A stretch of 54,088 nt of DNA from DASUAO01 sp035763745 (GCA_035763745.1 DASUAO010000045.1:1-54088); one strand, 5' to 3'; positions 17,924 to 25,115 are shown, numbered from the stretch's first letter. Program-made: numbers and translations. Notes: generated by a model not told the origin, from the sequence alone.

Positions 17924-17998
17924 GGGCGGTTAGCTCAGGGGTAGAGCACTTCCTCGACACGGAAGGGGTCAGAGGTTCAAATCCTCTACCGCCCACCA
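17924..17998 (+). tRNA. tRNA-Val(GAC)
   Basis: A complete 75-nt cloverleaf with encoded CCA. The acceptor GGGCGGT pairs with ACCGCCC, the D arm is GCTC/GAGC, the anticodon arm CTTCC-TCGACAC-GGAAG and the T arm AGAGG-TTCAAAT-CCTCT. The anticodon GAC reads GUC/GUU. Position 33, almost always U, is C here. Its last 49 bases plus three more are repeated at 20333-20384, marking it as an integration target. Confidence 0.93.
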
Positions 17999-18015
17999 GC
18001 AAATGTGCAGGTCAG
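17950..18015 (+). repeat. attL: 52-bp direct repeat plus inverted arm
   Basis: Bases 17950-18001 (tRNA 3' part and AGCA) are identical to 20333-20384. Immediately after, AATGTGCAGGTCAG (18002-18015) is the perfect inverted partner of CTGACCTGCACATT at 20284-20297. In a circular form the two would flank the core symmetrically, as expected of an attP site. Confidence 0.8.
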
Positions 18016-18317
18016 AGCGTGATACCCCGGGGCACGGCTGCCTCATGGCGCGCTCTGTACCCCATCTGTACCCCACGAGGCGCGTTCAGCGCCCCACCGA
18101 GGACGAACCAGAGGGCGACGTCGCCGAGCCACCCGAGGAGTTTCGGAGTTCCTCTTACGATTGCCCAAGCCACCCCGAGCGAGCCGAAGATCCCAAACGA
18201 CCACTCGAAGATCCGCGAGAGGGACCACCCCTGCTGGGTTCGCTGAACTACTACCCCTACCCCTTGCAGCAGTTCTCTCTCGTTGGGCGGTCGTTCGGAG
18301 CGACTCACGGCTCGCAT
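18012..18317 (-). CDS. Possible small membrane protein, unknown
   Basis: A 101-residue frame from the ATG at 18317 (a GTG at 18308 is also possible). A polar, charged N-terminus (SERPPNERELLQ) precedes an aromatic-hydrophobic segment FEWSFGIFGSLGVAWAIV and LLGWLGDVALWFVLGGAL, which could be one or two membrane helices. The C-terminal 25 residues are encoded by island-arm DNA (the TGTACCCC repeats), so the end may be fortuitous. I do not recognise a family, and another frame is open through the same DNA. Treat as tentative. Confidence 0.3.
   Translation of the reverse strand: MRAVSRSERPPNERELLQGVGVVVQRTQQGWSLSRIFEWSFGIFGSLGVAWAIVRGTPKLLGWLGDVALWFVLGGALNAPRGVQMGYRARHEAAVPRGITL
18056..18074 (+). 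repeat. TGTACCCC repeat pair near the left end
   Basis: TGTACCCC at 18056-18063 and 18067-18074, again with an 11-bp period. The CGGTCACTCA triplet seen at the other sites does not follow, so this may be the residue of a second, deleted island end. Confidence 0.55.
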
Positions 18318-18395
18318 GGTAAGCGGTTGCCGCGATCCCGGCTGGTCGAGCAAGCACCGCGACCACCAGGGCGAGCAGTTCGTCGGGCGTGAGGG

Positions 18396-18460
18396 TCAGT
18401 CCTCGTCCTCGACCGGCAGTTCGATTACCTCGGCGTCGTCACCCCGGCCGGTTCTCCTGT
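18396..18460 (-). pseudogene. Decayed gene end (VIELPV family)
   Basis: The minus strand reads GDDAEVIELPVEDED and a stop at 18396. An extra G just upstream breaks the frame compared with the copy at 18636-18703. It precedes the 37-residue FTG mini-gene in the same order as the next copy. Confidence 0.45.
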
Positions 18461-18525
18461 TGCCCCGCCCTGGTTCCACGCCCCAGAAGTGCTCCTCGCG
18501 GCGTCCCCTACTAGTGTCTGCCCCC

Positions 18526-18639
18526 GTGCGGAGGTTGGTTGGGGTTTTGGCGGGTGTGGTGCTGGCGGCGGGGACCTTCCAGTACGCGCCCGGCACCCTC
18601 ACCATCACGATTCCCGCCGCACCCAAGTTCACCGGCTAA
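18526..18639 (+). CDS. 37-residue secreted FTG mini-protein (internal-deletion product)
   Basis: The GTG start opens VRRLVGVLAGVVLAAGT, a signal peptide nearly identical to that of the gene at 18777-19556. It is joined at once to a short C-terminus TLTITIPAAPKFTG and a TAA stop. The promoter-proximal DNA (CGGCGTCCCCTACTAG..GTCT) is also shared with the larger gene. The simplest reading is a tandem duplicate that lost its middle but kept signal peptide, frame, stop and FTG end. Whether it is expressed is unknown; it is either a functional tiny exported peptide or a relic. Confidence 0.5.
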   Translation: MRRLVGVLAGVVLAAGTFQYAPGTLTITIPAAPKFTG

Positions 18640-18703
18640 CCGACCTCATCTTCCGCGCCGACCGGCAGCTCGATCACCTCGGCGTCGTCACCCGGCCGGT
18701 TCT
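18636..18703 (-). pseudogene. Decayed gene end (VIELPV family)
   Basis: The minus strand reads ENRPGDDAEVIELPVGAEDEVG and a TAG stop that overlaps the TAA of the FTG mini-gene in convergent orientation. The upstream body is missing. Confidence 0.45.
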
Positions 18704-18776
18704 CCTGCGCCGCGTCCCGGTTCACGCCCCGTCGGCAGTGCTCTCCTCGCGGCGTCCCCTACTAGGGTCTCGTCCC

Positions 18777-19556
18777 ATGCGGAGACTGGTTGGGGTTCTG
18801 GCGGGTGTGGCGCTGGCGGCGGGGACGGCATTGGTGCCGATGTTCCCTGCGGCCGCAGGTCCGGGCCTCCCAGCGACAGCTATCGAGGTGGACCTGTTGT
18901 GCGACCCGACCGTGGGTCAATTTTACTGGGCCACGACCATCTCAACGACGACGCCTGAAGTTGCCATCACCGTCGCGAAGTTTCTCCAGACGCCGCCCGG
19001 CACCGATCTCAAGAGCGCGTTCAGTCCCAACCCGTTCAGCTCGGTTCAGCCGACCACGATGATCACGACCCTGCCCGGGAACACGCCGTCCTTCACCGTC
19101 TCAATGGTCCTCACCAGCACAGGCGGGTCACAGTCCGCCGAGTCGGACTTCCCCATCGCGACCCCGTGCGCGAAGACCGCTGACCTTCAGGTCGAGCCTA
19201 CGACGGTCTCGGCGGGTAGCTCGGCGACAATCTCTGGCACCGGCTGCCTCGCACCGCACGGGAGCGGACCGGGGGGCTCCGGGCCGCTACTCCCCGGGAC
19301 AGTGAACGGCACTGTCGCGTTCAACCCATCGGTCGCGTTCGGGCCAATCACCGCCGCCGCGGACGGCTCCTGGAGCACGCAGGTCGTCGTTCCCCCGGGG
19401 ACAGTCGCTGGGAGTTACGCGGTGAACGCGACCTGCAGCTACCCAGGGTTGGGCGGCGGCTCGTTGTCTGGCCAGGCGGTTACGAGCACGAGCTTCGACT
19501 ATCAGGAGCGCAACGTCGTCGTGCCTGTTGTTGTCACCCCCAAGTTCACCGGCTAA
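18777..19556 (+). CDS. Secreted Ig-like protein ending in PKFTG
   Basis: 259 residues from the ATG at 18777. The signal peptide MRRLVGVLAGVALAAGTALV ends near AAAGPG. The mature part is Thr/Ser/Val-rich and beta-stranded. The second half (TISGTGCLAPHG, AAADGSWSTQVVVPPGTVAGSYAV) resembles bacterial Ig-like or invasin-type surface domains. Cys pairs are conserved (LLCDP, ATPCAK, GTGCLA, ATCSYPG), suggesting disulfides outside the cell. It ends VVTPKFTG, like its neighbours. It is the only full-length gene in the tRNA-Val(GAC) mini-island. The function is unknown; a surface or secreted adhesin-like role is inference. Confidence 0.7.
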   Translation: MRRLVGVLAGVALAAGTALVPMFPAAAGPGLPATAIEVDLLCDPTVGQFYWATTISTTTPEVAITVAKFLQTPPGTDLKSAFSPNPFSSVQPTTMITTLPGNTPSFTVSMVLTSTGGSQSAESDFPIATPCAKTADLQVEPTTVSAGSSATISGTGCLAPHGSGPGGSGPLLPGTVNGTVAFNPSVAFGPITAAADGSWSTQVVVPPGTVAGSYAVNATCSYPGLGGGSLSGQAVTSTSFDYQERNVVVPVVVTPKFTG

Positions 19557-19690
19557 CCGACCTCATCCTCCGCGCCCTCCGCAGGCTGCGCGGGCAGCGG
19601 TAGCTCGATCCACGTCGGCGTCGTCACCCGGCAGGTTGTTGGCGACGGCTTCGATCGTCATCGCGAGCAGTTCGTCGGAGGTCTCGGAGC
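19553..19690 (-). pseudogene. Decayed gene end (DELLAMTIEAVA family)
   Basis: The minus strand reads SDELLAMTIEAVANNLPGDDADV. A one-base insertion then breaks the frame; corrected, it continues IELPLPAQPAEGAEDEVG to a TAG at 19553-19555. It overlaps the stop of the FTG gene at 18777-19556, a convergent arrangement also seen at 18636. Confidence 0.5.
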
Positions 19691-19712
19691 TTCCTCATGA
19701 ATGATTGGCGCC

Positions 19713-19856
19713 TCATTCACAACCTATTCCGTTCCGGTCTGCATCGAGGTCGTAGACATCCGGACCGATGACTCGAACGGGGCCGCGCACGTAGGCAGGG
19801 CCATTTCCTGATCCACCAGCGCAGAACCGCACACGTAGTCCTGGTACCAAGGGATT
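19713..19856 (-). pseudogene. Remnant of an Excalibur-like Ca-binding C-terminus
   Basis: The minus strand reads GNGPAYVRGPVRVIGPDVY followed by DLDADRNGIGCE and a TGA. DxDxDxxGxGCE is the signature end of Excalibur-type domains in secreted proteins. An in-frame stop lies about 47 codons upstream and no start or signal peptide is visible. Base composition is lower in GC than its surroundings. The rest of 19857-20208 shows no supportable gene. Confidence 0.45.
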
Positions 19857-20208
19857 TCAACCGGTCGAATCCATCACGGCCGATGATGTCTCGCCGTAGG
19901 GCAGCAGAATCCGGACCGTGGGCAACCTCGTGAGCAGGGCAACGATTCACCGCGAGAATCCGCAATGAATCGGTAAAGAATCCGAAACACGAACGCGGGG
20001 CCTCCTACCTAACTATCGCCCGGTGGCCTCGGCACTCGGCCCGGTCAAGTCCTCGAAGCTGAGCTCGGGGGTGCCGGGGTCGCCGGCGGCTCGAGGGGGA
20101 GGGGAGGGGAGGCCCCCAGGTCCCCAGGTCGGCGGGGGGCCGGCCGTCGCGAGGATCCCTTACAAGGACGAGGTCGGTGTGCGTCGAAGTAACACGGGAC
20201 AAGGATCT

Positions 20209-20301
20209 TGTACCCCGCTTGTACCCCACCAGGACGCAAAACCCGGTCACTCGCGGTCACTCACGGTCGCTCGGAAACAGGTCCTGACCTGCACATTCGC
20301 G
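20209..20301 (+). repeat. Attachment-site arm with phased short repeats
   Basis: TGTACCCC at 20209-20216 and 20220-20227 (11-bp period). Three CGGTCACTCA-type units at 20244-20253, 20254-20263 and 20264-20273 (10-bp period). CTGACCTGCACATTCGCG at 20284-20301. Spacing of the sets equals that at 501-616. This is the right arm of the mini-island. Confidence 0.75.
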
Positions 20302-20332
20302 CATCGCGCCAGGTCACGTAATTGGGCCGATA

Positions 20333-20384
20333 TTCCTCGACACGGAAGGGGTCAGAGGTTCAAATCCTCTACCGCCCACCAGCA
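20333..20384 (+). other. attR: tRNA-Val(GAC) 3' fragment
   Basis: A 52-bp identical copy of 17950-18001 without the 5' half of the tRNA. Followed by ATGCAGGTCAG (20388-20398), the left arm of what looks like a further, tandem element. A hairpin CCGGGGTTTCGGCCCCGG comes next. Confidence 0.85.
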
Positions 20385-20471
20385 TCCATGCAGGTCAGCC
20401 GGGGTTTCGGCCCCGGCTGCTTCGCGTCACCGGGCGTTTGGTCCGCGTTTGGTCCGCGAGACTTCCGGTGC

Positions 20472-21041
20472 TCAGCCGGTGAAGGTGATGGGCTTGACGA
20501 GCGCGCAGGTGTTCGTGACCGTGAACCCCGCTTCGGTGGCTATTTGGTTCGATTTGTAGTCGTAGAGCACGACGGGGAGGGGGGACGGCTCCAAAGGACC
20601 ACTGGTGGCGGTAGCGGACTGGTCGAAGTAAACCTCGACCGCTACCTCGGCCGTGATCGAGGGGGTGCAGGTGTAGCCGTCGGGGAGCTCGGCGCCGGCC
20701 GGGTCCTCGGTCACCGTGCAGGACGCGGTGACCGGTAACAGATCTGGGAGGGTGACCTGGACCGTCGTCGACTCACCGTTCTTGAGCTGCACGGTCTCGG
20801 TGATCAGACCGTTGTTGGGAATCGTGATGTCCGTCGTGTCGACCTCATCTGTGGCCACACCTTCGGAGCTGCAGGTGAGCACGATGGGGAACGCCACCCC
20901 GGGGTCGGTGCCCGTCACCGTCTTGGTGATCGTCACCGGGATTACGGAGGCCAGGCCCGCTCCGCTGGTGCCGGTCAGGGCGACGAGCGACCCGCCCGCC
21001 ACCAGACCCGCCCCCGCCCCCACACCCAAGATCCGTCGCAA
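20472..21041 (-). CDS. Secreted DUF5979-like protein ending in FTG
   Basis: 189 residues from the TTG start at 21041, with a GGGGAGGG ribosome site. Signal peptide MRRILGVGAGAGLVAGGSLVAL. Two beta-rich modules follow: TITKTVTGTDPG..FPIVLTCSS..TVQVTLPDLLPVTASCTVTED, and a second ending FTVTNTCALVKPITFTG. Paired cysteines (LTCSS, SCTVTE, YTCTPS, NTCAL) fit extracellular disulfides. Repeats of this kind occur in DUF5979 surface proteins. The partial gene at 1-313 is a near-identical paralogue next to another tRNA-bounded island end. The function is unknown. Confidence 0.72.
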   Translation of the reverse strand: MRRILGVGAGAGLVAGGSLVALTGTSGAGLASVIPVTITKTVTGTDPGVAFPIVLTCSSEGVATDEVDTTDITIPNNGLITETVQLKNGESTTVQVTLPDLLPVTASCTVTEDPAGAELPDGYTCTPSITAEVAVEVYFDQSATATSGPLEPSPLPVVLYDYKSNQIATEAGFTVTNTCALVKPITFTG

Positions 21042-21142
21042 CGTGCACCCTCCCCAGGGACTCTGACCCTGGGCACCCTACTCGCGGTCCAGACGCTCGT
21101 CGTCCTCGACCGGCAGCTCGAGCACGTCGGCATCCTCACCGG
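20729..21142. repeat. Copy B of the 414-bp dispersed repeat
   Basis: Direct repeat of 1-414. Identity ends abruptly near 21142, after CATCCTCACCGG. Confidence 0.9.
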
Positions 21143-21150
21143 GCAGGTTG
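21078..21150 (-). pseudogene. Decayed gene end (VLELPVEDD family)
   Basis: The minus strand reads LPGEDADVLELPVEDDERLDRE and a stop at 21078, matching the fragment at 350-483 but shorter. On the plus strand just downstream, LSVDLPKFT near 21216-21245 may be the decayed end of yet another FTG gene. Confidence 0.4.
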
Positions 21151-21264
21151 TCGGGTTGACGTCCCCTGGCGTGGTGCAACTCGGTTGGGGGTCCACCGAT
21201 GAGGTGGGCCACCGCGTGATCCTCAGCGTGGACCTTCCAAAGTTCACGCGAGACGAGCGACACG

Positions 21265-21354
21265 GTGGCCCTTGTTCAGTCTGACCTCAGCGATCTGCTT
21301 GACGCGATCCGCGCTGGTGGTGATCTCGATGTCGTTCGACGCAGCGTGGAGATG
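21265..21354 (+). mobile_element. IS256-type transposase N-terminal remnant
   Basis: The GTG start gives MALVQSDLSDLLDAIR followed by AGGDLDVVRRSVEM, the typical N-terminus of actinobacterial IS256-family (mutator) transposases. Similarity stops after about 30 codons and no DDE domain follows. It is a fragment, not an active element. Confidence 0.65.
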
Positions 21355-21399
21355 TTGCGAATGGTGACCCCGGTCATGCACCACCAGCGATCCGTCAGG

Positions 21400-22290
21400 T
21401 CACCGGTAGGCGGCGAGGAACCGATCGACGTTCTCGGCGGTCACGAAGTCGATGCCGGTATCGATCTTCTGCGGGATCCGCATTCCCTGGGCGGCCTGCC
21501 ACAGCATCAGCAACGCCATCGACCCCTGCAGGGACGGAATGGTGGACGACGACGACTCGATCACTCCGGCCTTGATCTCGTCGAGGATCGGCTCGATGTC
21601 GTCCATACCGACCACGGTGACCTCGCCGACCCGGCCGGCCTCTCGGACGGCTGCGGCGATCCCCAGCGGGCCGGAAGCGTCGCAGCACAGGTATCCCGCG
21701 AGCTGCGGGTGGGCCGCGAGGACGGCGGCGGCTTGCTCGGTCGCGATGGCGATGTCGTCATGGTCGGTGCCACCGTCGACGATGGTGATGGCCGGATACT
21801 GGTCCAAGACGCCCAGCTGTGCCTCGTAGCGCTGCCGGTGGTTGGGTGCCGCCGGAACCCCCTGCATGACGGCGACCTCGCCGGATGCTCCGATCTGATC
21901 GACGAGCCGCCGCGCGGCAAGGACCCCCTGCTCGGCGAAGTCGTTGCCGACGCTGGGCAACGTGTGGTTCGACGATGGCGCGTCGAAGACGAGCACGGGA
22001 ATCCCTCGGTCCGTGATTGCCGTCAGGGCCGGCAGGTTCGCGACGTCGTCCACCGGATCGACGGCGATCCCGGAGGGCGGCGTGGCCATCGCCCGGGTCA
22101 GCACGGCGAGCTGGTCGGTCACGCTCGCGGTCTTCGGGGCCAGGTAGTCGATCTCGATCCGGGTGCCGGTCTGCTCCTGTAGGAACCCCGCCTGGGCCAG
22201 CGCACCGCGATGCACTTCCTCGAACCAGGGATGGGCCACTTTCGGAATGATCACGAACCGCAGCGTCTTCCCGGTTGCCACCATCGGCAC
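21400..22290 (-). CDS. Sugar-type periplasmic-binding-protein fold, no signal peptide
   Basis: 296 residues with the fold of ribose/xylose binding proteins (Peripla_BP_4). It begins LRFVIIPKVAHPWFEEVHRGALAQA, then IAVDPVDDVANLPALTAITDRGIPVLVFDAP, GVPAAPNHRQRYEAQL, YLCCDASGPLGIAAAVREAG and VVGMDDIEPILDEIKAG. Exported members have a lipobox or Sec signal; here the first strand starts by residue 11 with no hydrophobic leader, so the protein is probably cytoplasmic. No ABC permease or ATPase is near. It is the last gene of an operon with a cyclase (6-bp gap) and a FIST sensor, so it may act as a ligand-binding signalling subunit rather than a transporter part. Confidence 0.82.
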   Translation of the reverse strand: MPMVATGKTLRFVIIPKVAHPWFEEVHRGALAQAGFLQEQTGTRIEIDYLAPKTASVTDQLAVLTRAMATPPSGIAVDPVDDVANLPALTAITDRGIPVLVFDAPSSNHTLPSVGNDFAEQGVLAARRLVDQIGASGEVAVMQGVPAAPNHRQRYEAQLGVLDQYPAITIVDGGTDHDDIAIATEQAAAVLAAHPQLAGYLCCDASGPLGIAAAVREAGRVGEVTVVGMDDIEPILDEIKAGVIESSSSTIPSLQGSMALLMLWQAAQGMRIPQKIDTGIDFVTAENVDRFLAAYR

Positions 22291-22296
22291 ACCCTC

Positions 22297-23391
22297 TCAG
22301 ATCCCCGGTCGTCCGCCAGGCCTCGAGGAGTCCGGTGGCCGCGCCCTCCGTTCGATGACCTCCTCGAGGTTCCGGAGGGCTTCCCGGCCGTTCTCGTCGC
22401 TGAGCTGCTGCAGGTCGATCCGGATGGACAGCCCGTCGCGGTCCCACCGGTAGTAGCGGTCGTCCTCGGCCACATCGAGGATGTTCACGAGCGCGAACGG
22501 GCGGACGGCGCGCCGGATCCCCTTGGCCTCCAGGGGTGGCCGCTCCTCGGCGTCGACGAGGTCGCGAACGAGGGAGTAGGTCTCGTAGGAGAGGAGGATG
22601 CCATCGGGATCGGCCTGGCTCTCCAGTCGGGCGGCGAGGTTCACCTCGCCTCCGATGATCGTGTAGTCCATGCGATCGTTGCTTCCGAAGTTGCCGACGT
22701 TGCAGAAGCCCGTGTTGATGCCGACCCGCATGTGGAACGGCTGCGTGTAGCCGCGGTCGCGCCATGTTTCCTGCAGGTATCTCATCCGGCGCTGCATGGC
22801 AATCGCCATCCGCACGCACGCTTCTGCATCTTCCTGGGTGCCGTTCGACTCGGGATCACCGAAGAAGATGAGGATTGCGTCGCCGATGAACTTGTCGATG
22901 GTCGCCCCGTGCTTGATCGCGATCTGGGACATCTCCGTGAAGTACTCGTTCAAGAGACTCGCAAGATCTTCTGGCTGAAGATCTTCCGTCGTCTGGGTGA
23001 AGTCCTTGATGTCGCTGAAGAAGACGGTGAGCTTCTTGCGCGTGGTCTCGAGCCTCACCTCCTGCTGACCGGAGAAGATCGATTCATAGACCTGAGGCGC
23101 CAGGTACTTGGAGAGCTTCGAGGAGAGCGATTCGAGCATCGCGTTCTTCTCGTCCACGAGCTTCTTCTGCGCGTCGAGCTCGCCGAAAAGGTTCGCGTGC
23201 AGCTTGTCGAAACGGTCCTTTGCGTCCTCGAGGCGGACGCGACTCTCCTCGGATCGTTTGAGCTTCCGCTCGAGCCCCCGCACCTGCCGGCTCAACGCGA
23301 CCAGCTCGGCCGCCGAGTCGTCCCGGGCCGATCCATCTCCGGTCACCGCCGACGAGCCACCCGGGGAAAGCTCCGATTCCTTCGACATCAC
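22297..23391 (-). CDS. Class III adenylate cyclase with coiled-coil region
   Basis: 364 residues. Residues about 25-115 are a long charged coiled coil (LVALSRQVRGLERKLKRSEESR) and LAPQVYESIFSG linker. The cyclase homology domain follows: FFSDIKDFT and FIGDAI hold the two metal aspartates, DKFIGD and MDYTIIGGEVN hold the Lys and Asp that favour ATP over GTP, and NLAARLE the transition-state Arg. All catalytic residues are present, so it should make cAMP as a dimer. There is no membrane span or sensor domain; input probably comes through the coiled coil from the FIST protein encoded upstream. Start chosen at 23391; the next codon is also ATG. Confidence 0.9.
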   Translation of the reverse strand: MMSKESELSPGGSSAVTGDGSARDDSAAELVALSRQVRGLERKLKRSEESRVRLEDAKDRFDKLHANLFGELDAQKKLVDEKNAMLESLSSKLSKYLAPQVYESIFSGQQEVRLETTRKKLTVFFSDIKDFTQTTEDLQPEDLASLLNEYFTEMSQIAIKHGATIDKFIGDAILIFFGDPESNGTQEDAEACVRMAIAMQRRMRYLQETWRDRGYTQPFHMRVGINTGFCNVGNFGSNDRMDYTIIGGEVNLAARLESQADPDGILLSYETYSLVRDLVDAEERPPLEAKGIRRAVRPFALVNILDVAEDDRYYRWDRDGLSIRIDLQQLSDENGREALRNLEEVIERRARPPDSSRPGGRPGI

Positions 23392-23424
23392 TCGACGACC
23401 ATCATCACCGGACGACCATCCCCG

Positions 23425-24585
23425 TCAGGTTCCCAGGATCACGGACACGAACGTCTCGTTGTGGAACCTCGACGTCTCCCCCTCGGAGCTGCGCGGCCCG
23501 ATCTCGCCGTAGCCGTAGAACCCGCAGATGGGAACGTCGGGCCCGACGATCGACTCGATGATGCCGTACTCCTCCATGGTCCGCGTGCCGAGCAGGAGCT
23601 TGCGGGACGCGCACGAGAAGAACAGCGCCACGTCGGGCATCTTCTCCTCGGGATACCCCGCGAACGCCCGCTCGATCGATGCCGTGCAGCCAACGAGGAT
23701 CTCTTCCCGGTTCGCGACGGCCATCTGCACGGTCGCGCCCTCGGGGATCTCACCCACGAACGTCATGGTGCCGGTCTCGGAGTCGAAGACGCCAAGGCAC
23801 GCCCGGAGGTATTTCACCCCGCCGTTCTCGTCGAGGATCGCGAGCGGGAACTCCGGTGTCGGTTCGGCCGTCTCGCCCAGGAAGCGGTGGTAGAACTCCA
23901 GCGCAGGGCGACCGTCGATCTCCTCGACGAGTGTGCCCGCCGATCGGGTCACGAGACCGGGCTTCCCGACCGGTTCCCATCCGCTCCCCAAGGCGATCGA
24001 GCACACCAGCGGGCCCGAGAGGAGCAGCACCGGGACCGAGTCCGAGCCCACCTCGCGTCCACAGAACTGGCGCGTGGCGACGAGGCGATGCCCGTCACCG
24101 GCACCGGCGCCGACCACCGGCACGCTCGAGCCCAGCTGCTGCACCAGGGACTCGACGATCTGCAACCCGCTGGCGGTCAGGCTCTCGGGCAGCGTGATGC
24201 AGAGCGCCGGCGCCAGATCGGACTTCGCCGCCGCTGATTCGACGGCAACACGACACGCGGACGAGATGTCCTTGCTCACATCGTTGCCCATACCGACCGC
24301 GAACTCGATCGTGTCCGAGCCGAACAACACGAGAGCGACGGAATCCTCGCGGTAGCCGAGAACCGACGAGATCTCCCCGTCCGTCGTGCAGCCGATCAGC
24401 TCGAGGTCGGGCCAGGCATTCAAGATCCCTTCCAGGATCTCGTCGTGTTCCAGATCAGAGGCACAGAACACGATGCCGGCCTTCGGCGTTCTTTCGCCCA
24501 GTTCCCCCCGACACTGCTCGATGATCTCGTCGAGCGCAGCCTGCGCATCGATGTCGTCACTGTGTGCGACCACCGCAAAGAACAT
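23425..24585 (-). CDS. FIST N/C domain sensory protein
   Basis: 386 residues from the ATG at 24585, which has a GGGAGAG ribosome site; the frame extends to 24678 but the domain begins right here. FIST_N spans about residues 30-230 (ELIGCTTDGEISSVLGY, VALVLFGSD, VPVVGAGAGDGHRL). FIST_C spans about 235-370 (LEFYHRFLGE, TPEFPLAI, FSCASRKLLLGTRTMEE). It ends with CGFYGYGEIGP, then HNETFVSVIL. FIST proteins are intracellular small-molecule sensors tied to kinases, chemotaxis proteins or cyclases. Here it heads an operon with a class III cyclase (33-bp gap), so it most likely controls cAMP synthesis. Confidence 0.9.
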   Translation of the reverse strand: MFFAVVAHSDDIDAQAALDEIIEQCRGELGERTPKAGIVFCASDLEHDEILEGILNAWPDLELIGCTTDGEISSVLGYREDSVALVLFGSDTIEFAVGMGNDVSKDISSACRVAVESAAAKSDLAPALCITLPESLTASGLQIVESLVQQLGSSVPVVGAGAGDGHRLVATRQFCGREVGSDSVPVLLLSGPLVCSIALGSGWEPVGKPGLVTRSAGTLVEEIDGRPALEFYHRFLGETAEPTPEFPLAILDENGGVKYLRACLGVFDSETGTMTFVGEIPEGATVQMAVANREEILVGCTASIERAFAGYPEEKMPDVALFFSCASRKLLLGTRTMEEYGIIESIVGPDVPICGFYGYGEIGPRSSEGETSRFHNETFVSVILGT

Positions 24586-24705
24586 CGGTCCGCTCTCCCG
24601 GTCTCTCGGCCGAACGGAAATCGTCGCCGACTCGTGACCATGCGTGTTCCCATCACCGTAACCGCGACCTGACGCCACGGCGAGGTGGGTCGTGCCCGAG
24701 ATCGA

Positions 24706-24935
24706 GGGATCTGCTGACCTACCTGTCTGCGTTCGATGCCACTCAGGCGATCTGGATTGTTGGCGATCCGCGACCTGAACATGTGCGCGCGGTCGTGTGG
24801 CTCAACGACTCCTGGCCCGCGTCGCTCTGGCTCTTCAAGCTGGAAGCGATCCGAATCGGCGGATCAGACCCGGCTTCGCTGCTCACCCGGATCGTCGGGC
24901 CGACGCCTGAGACGCGGCACATCGCGGCCAGGTAG
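24706..24935 (+). pseudogene. Fragment of a DUF4268-type nuclease-like protein
   Basis: DLLTYLSAFDATQAIWIVGDP and PEHVRAVVWLNDSWPASL followed by FKLEAIRIGGS and LLTRIVGPTPETR match, from memory, the core of a common PD-(D/E)xK-like family (LLTYA..IWI..EH..WLN..F.LE..RI). Only about 75 residues survive, with no start codon at a domain edge and a stop at 24935. A broken gene. Confidence 0.5.
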
Positions 24936-25115
24936 CTGCTGTAGATCGGCTCCCGGACCTCGCCTCGGCCCGGTCGGAGATGCCTGGCTGAGGAAGGTCG
25001 ATCGGCCCTATTTCGGGGCCGTCGACGGCGACATCCTCGTGGTGACCCTTCGGCGCGACCCGATGCCCCACCGGCTCGGGCGGGCGAAGGGGGCGCCATA
25101 CAGAGGGAGACGACC

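Noticed and set aside
19717..19965. 82-codon minus-strand gene MRILAVNRCPAHEV
   Set aside because: The overlapping frame carries the recognisable Excalibur-type end, so this frame is more likely chance.
21400..22290. Sugar ABC importer locus
   Set aside because: Only the binding-protein fold is present; there is no permease, ATPase or signal peptide.
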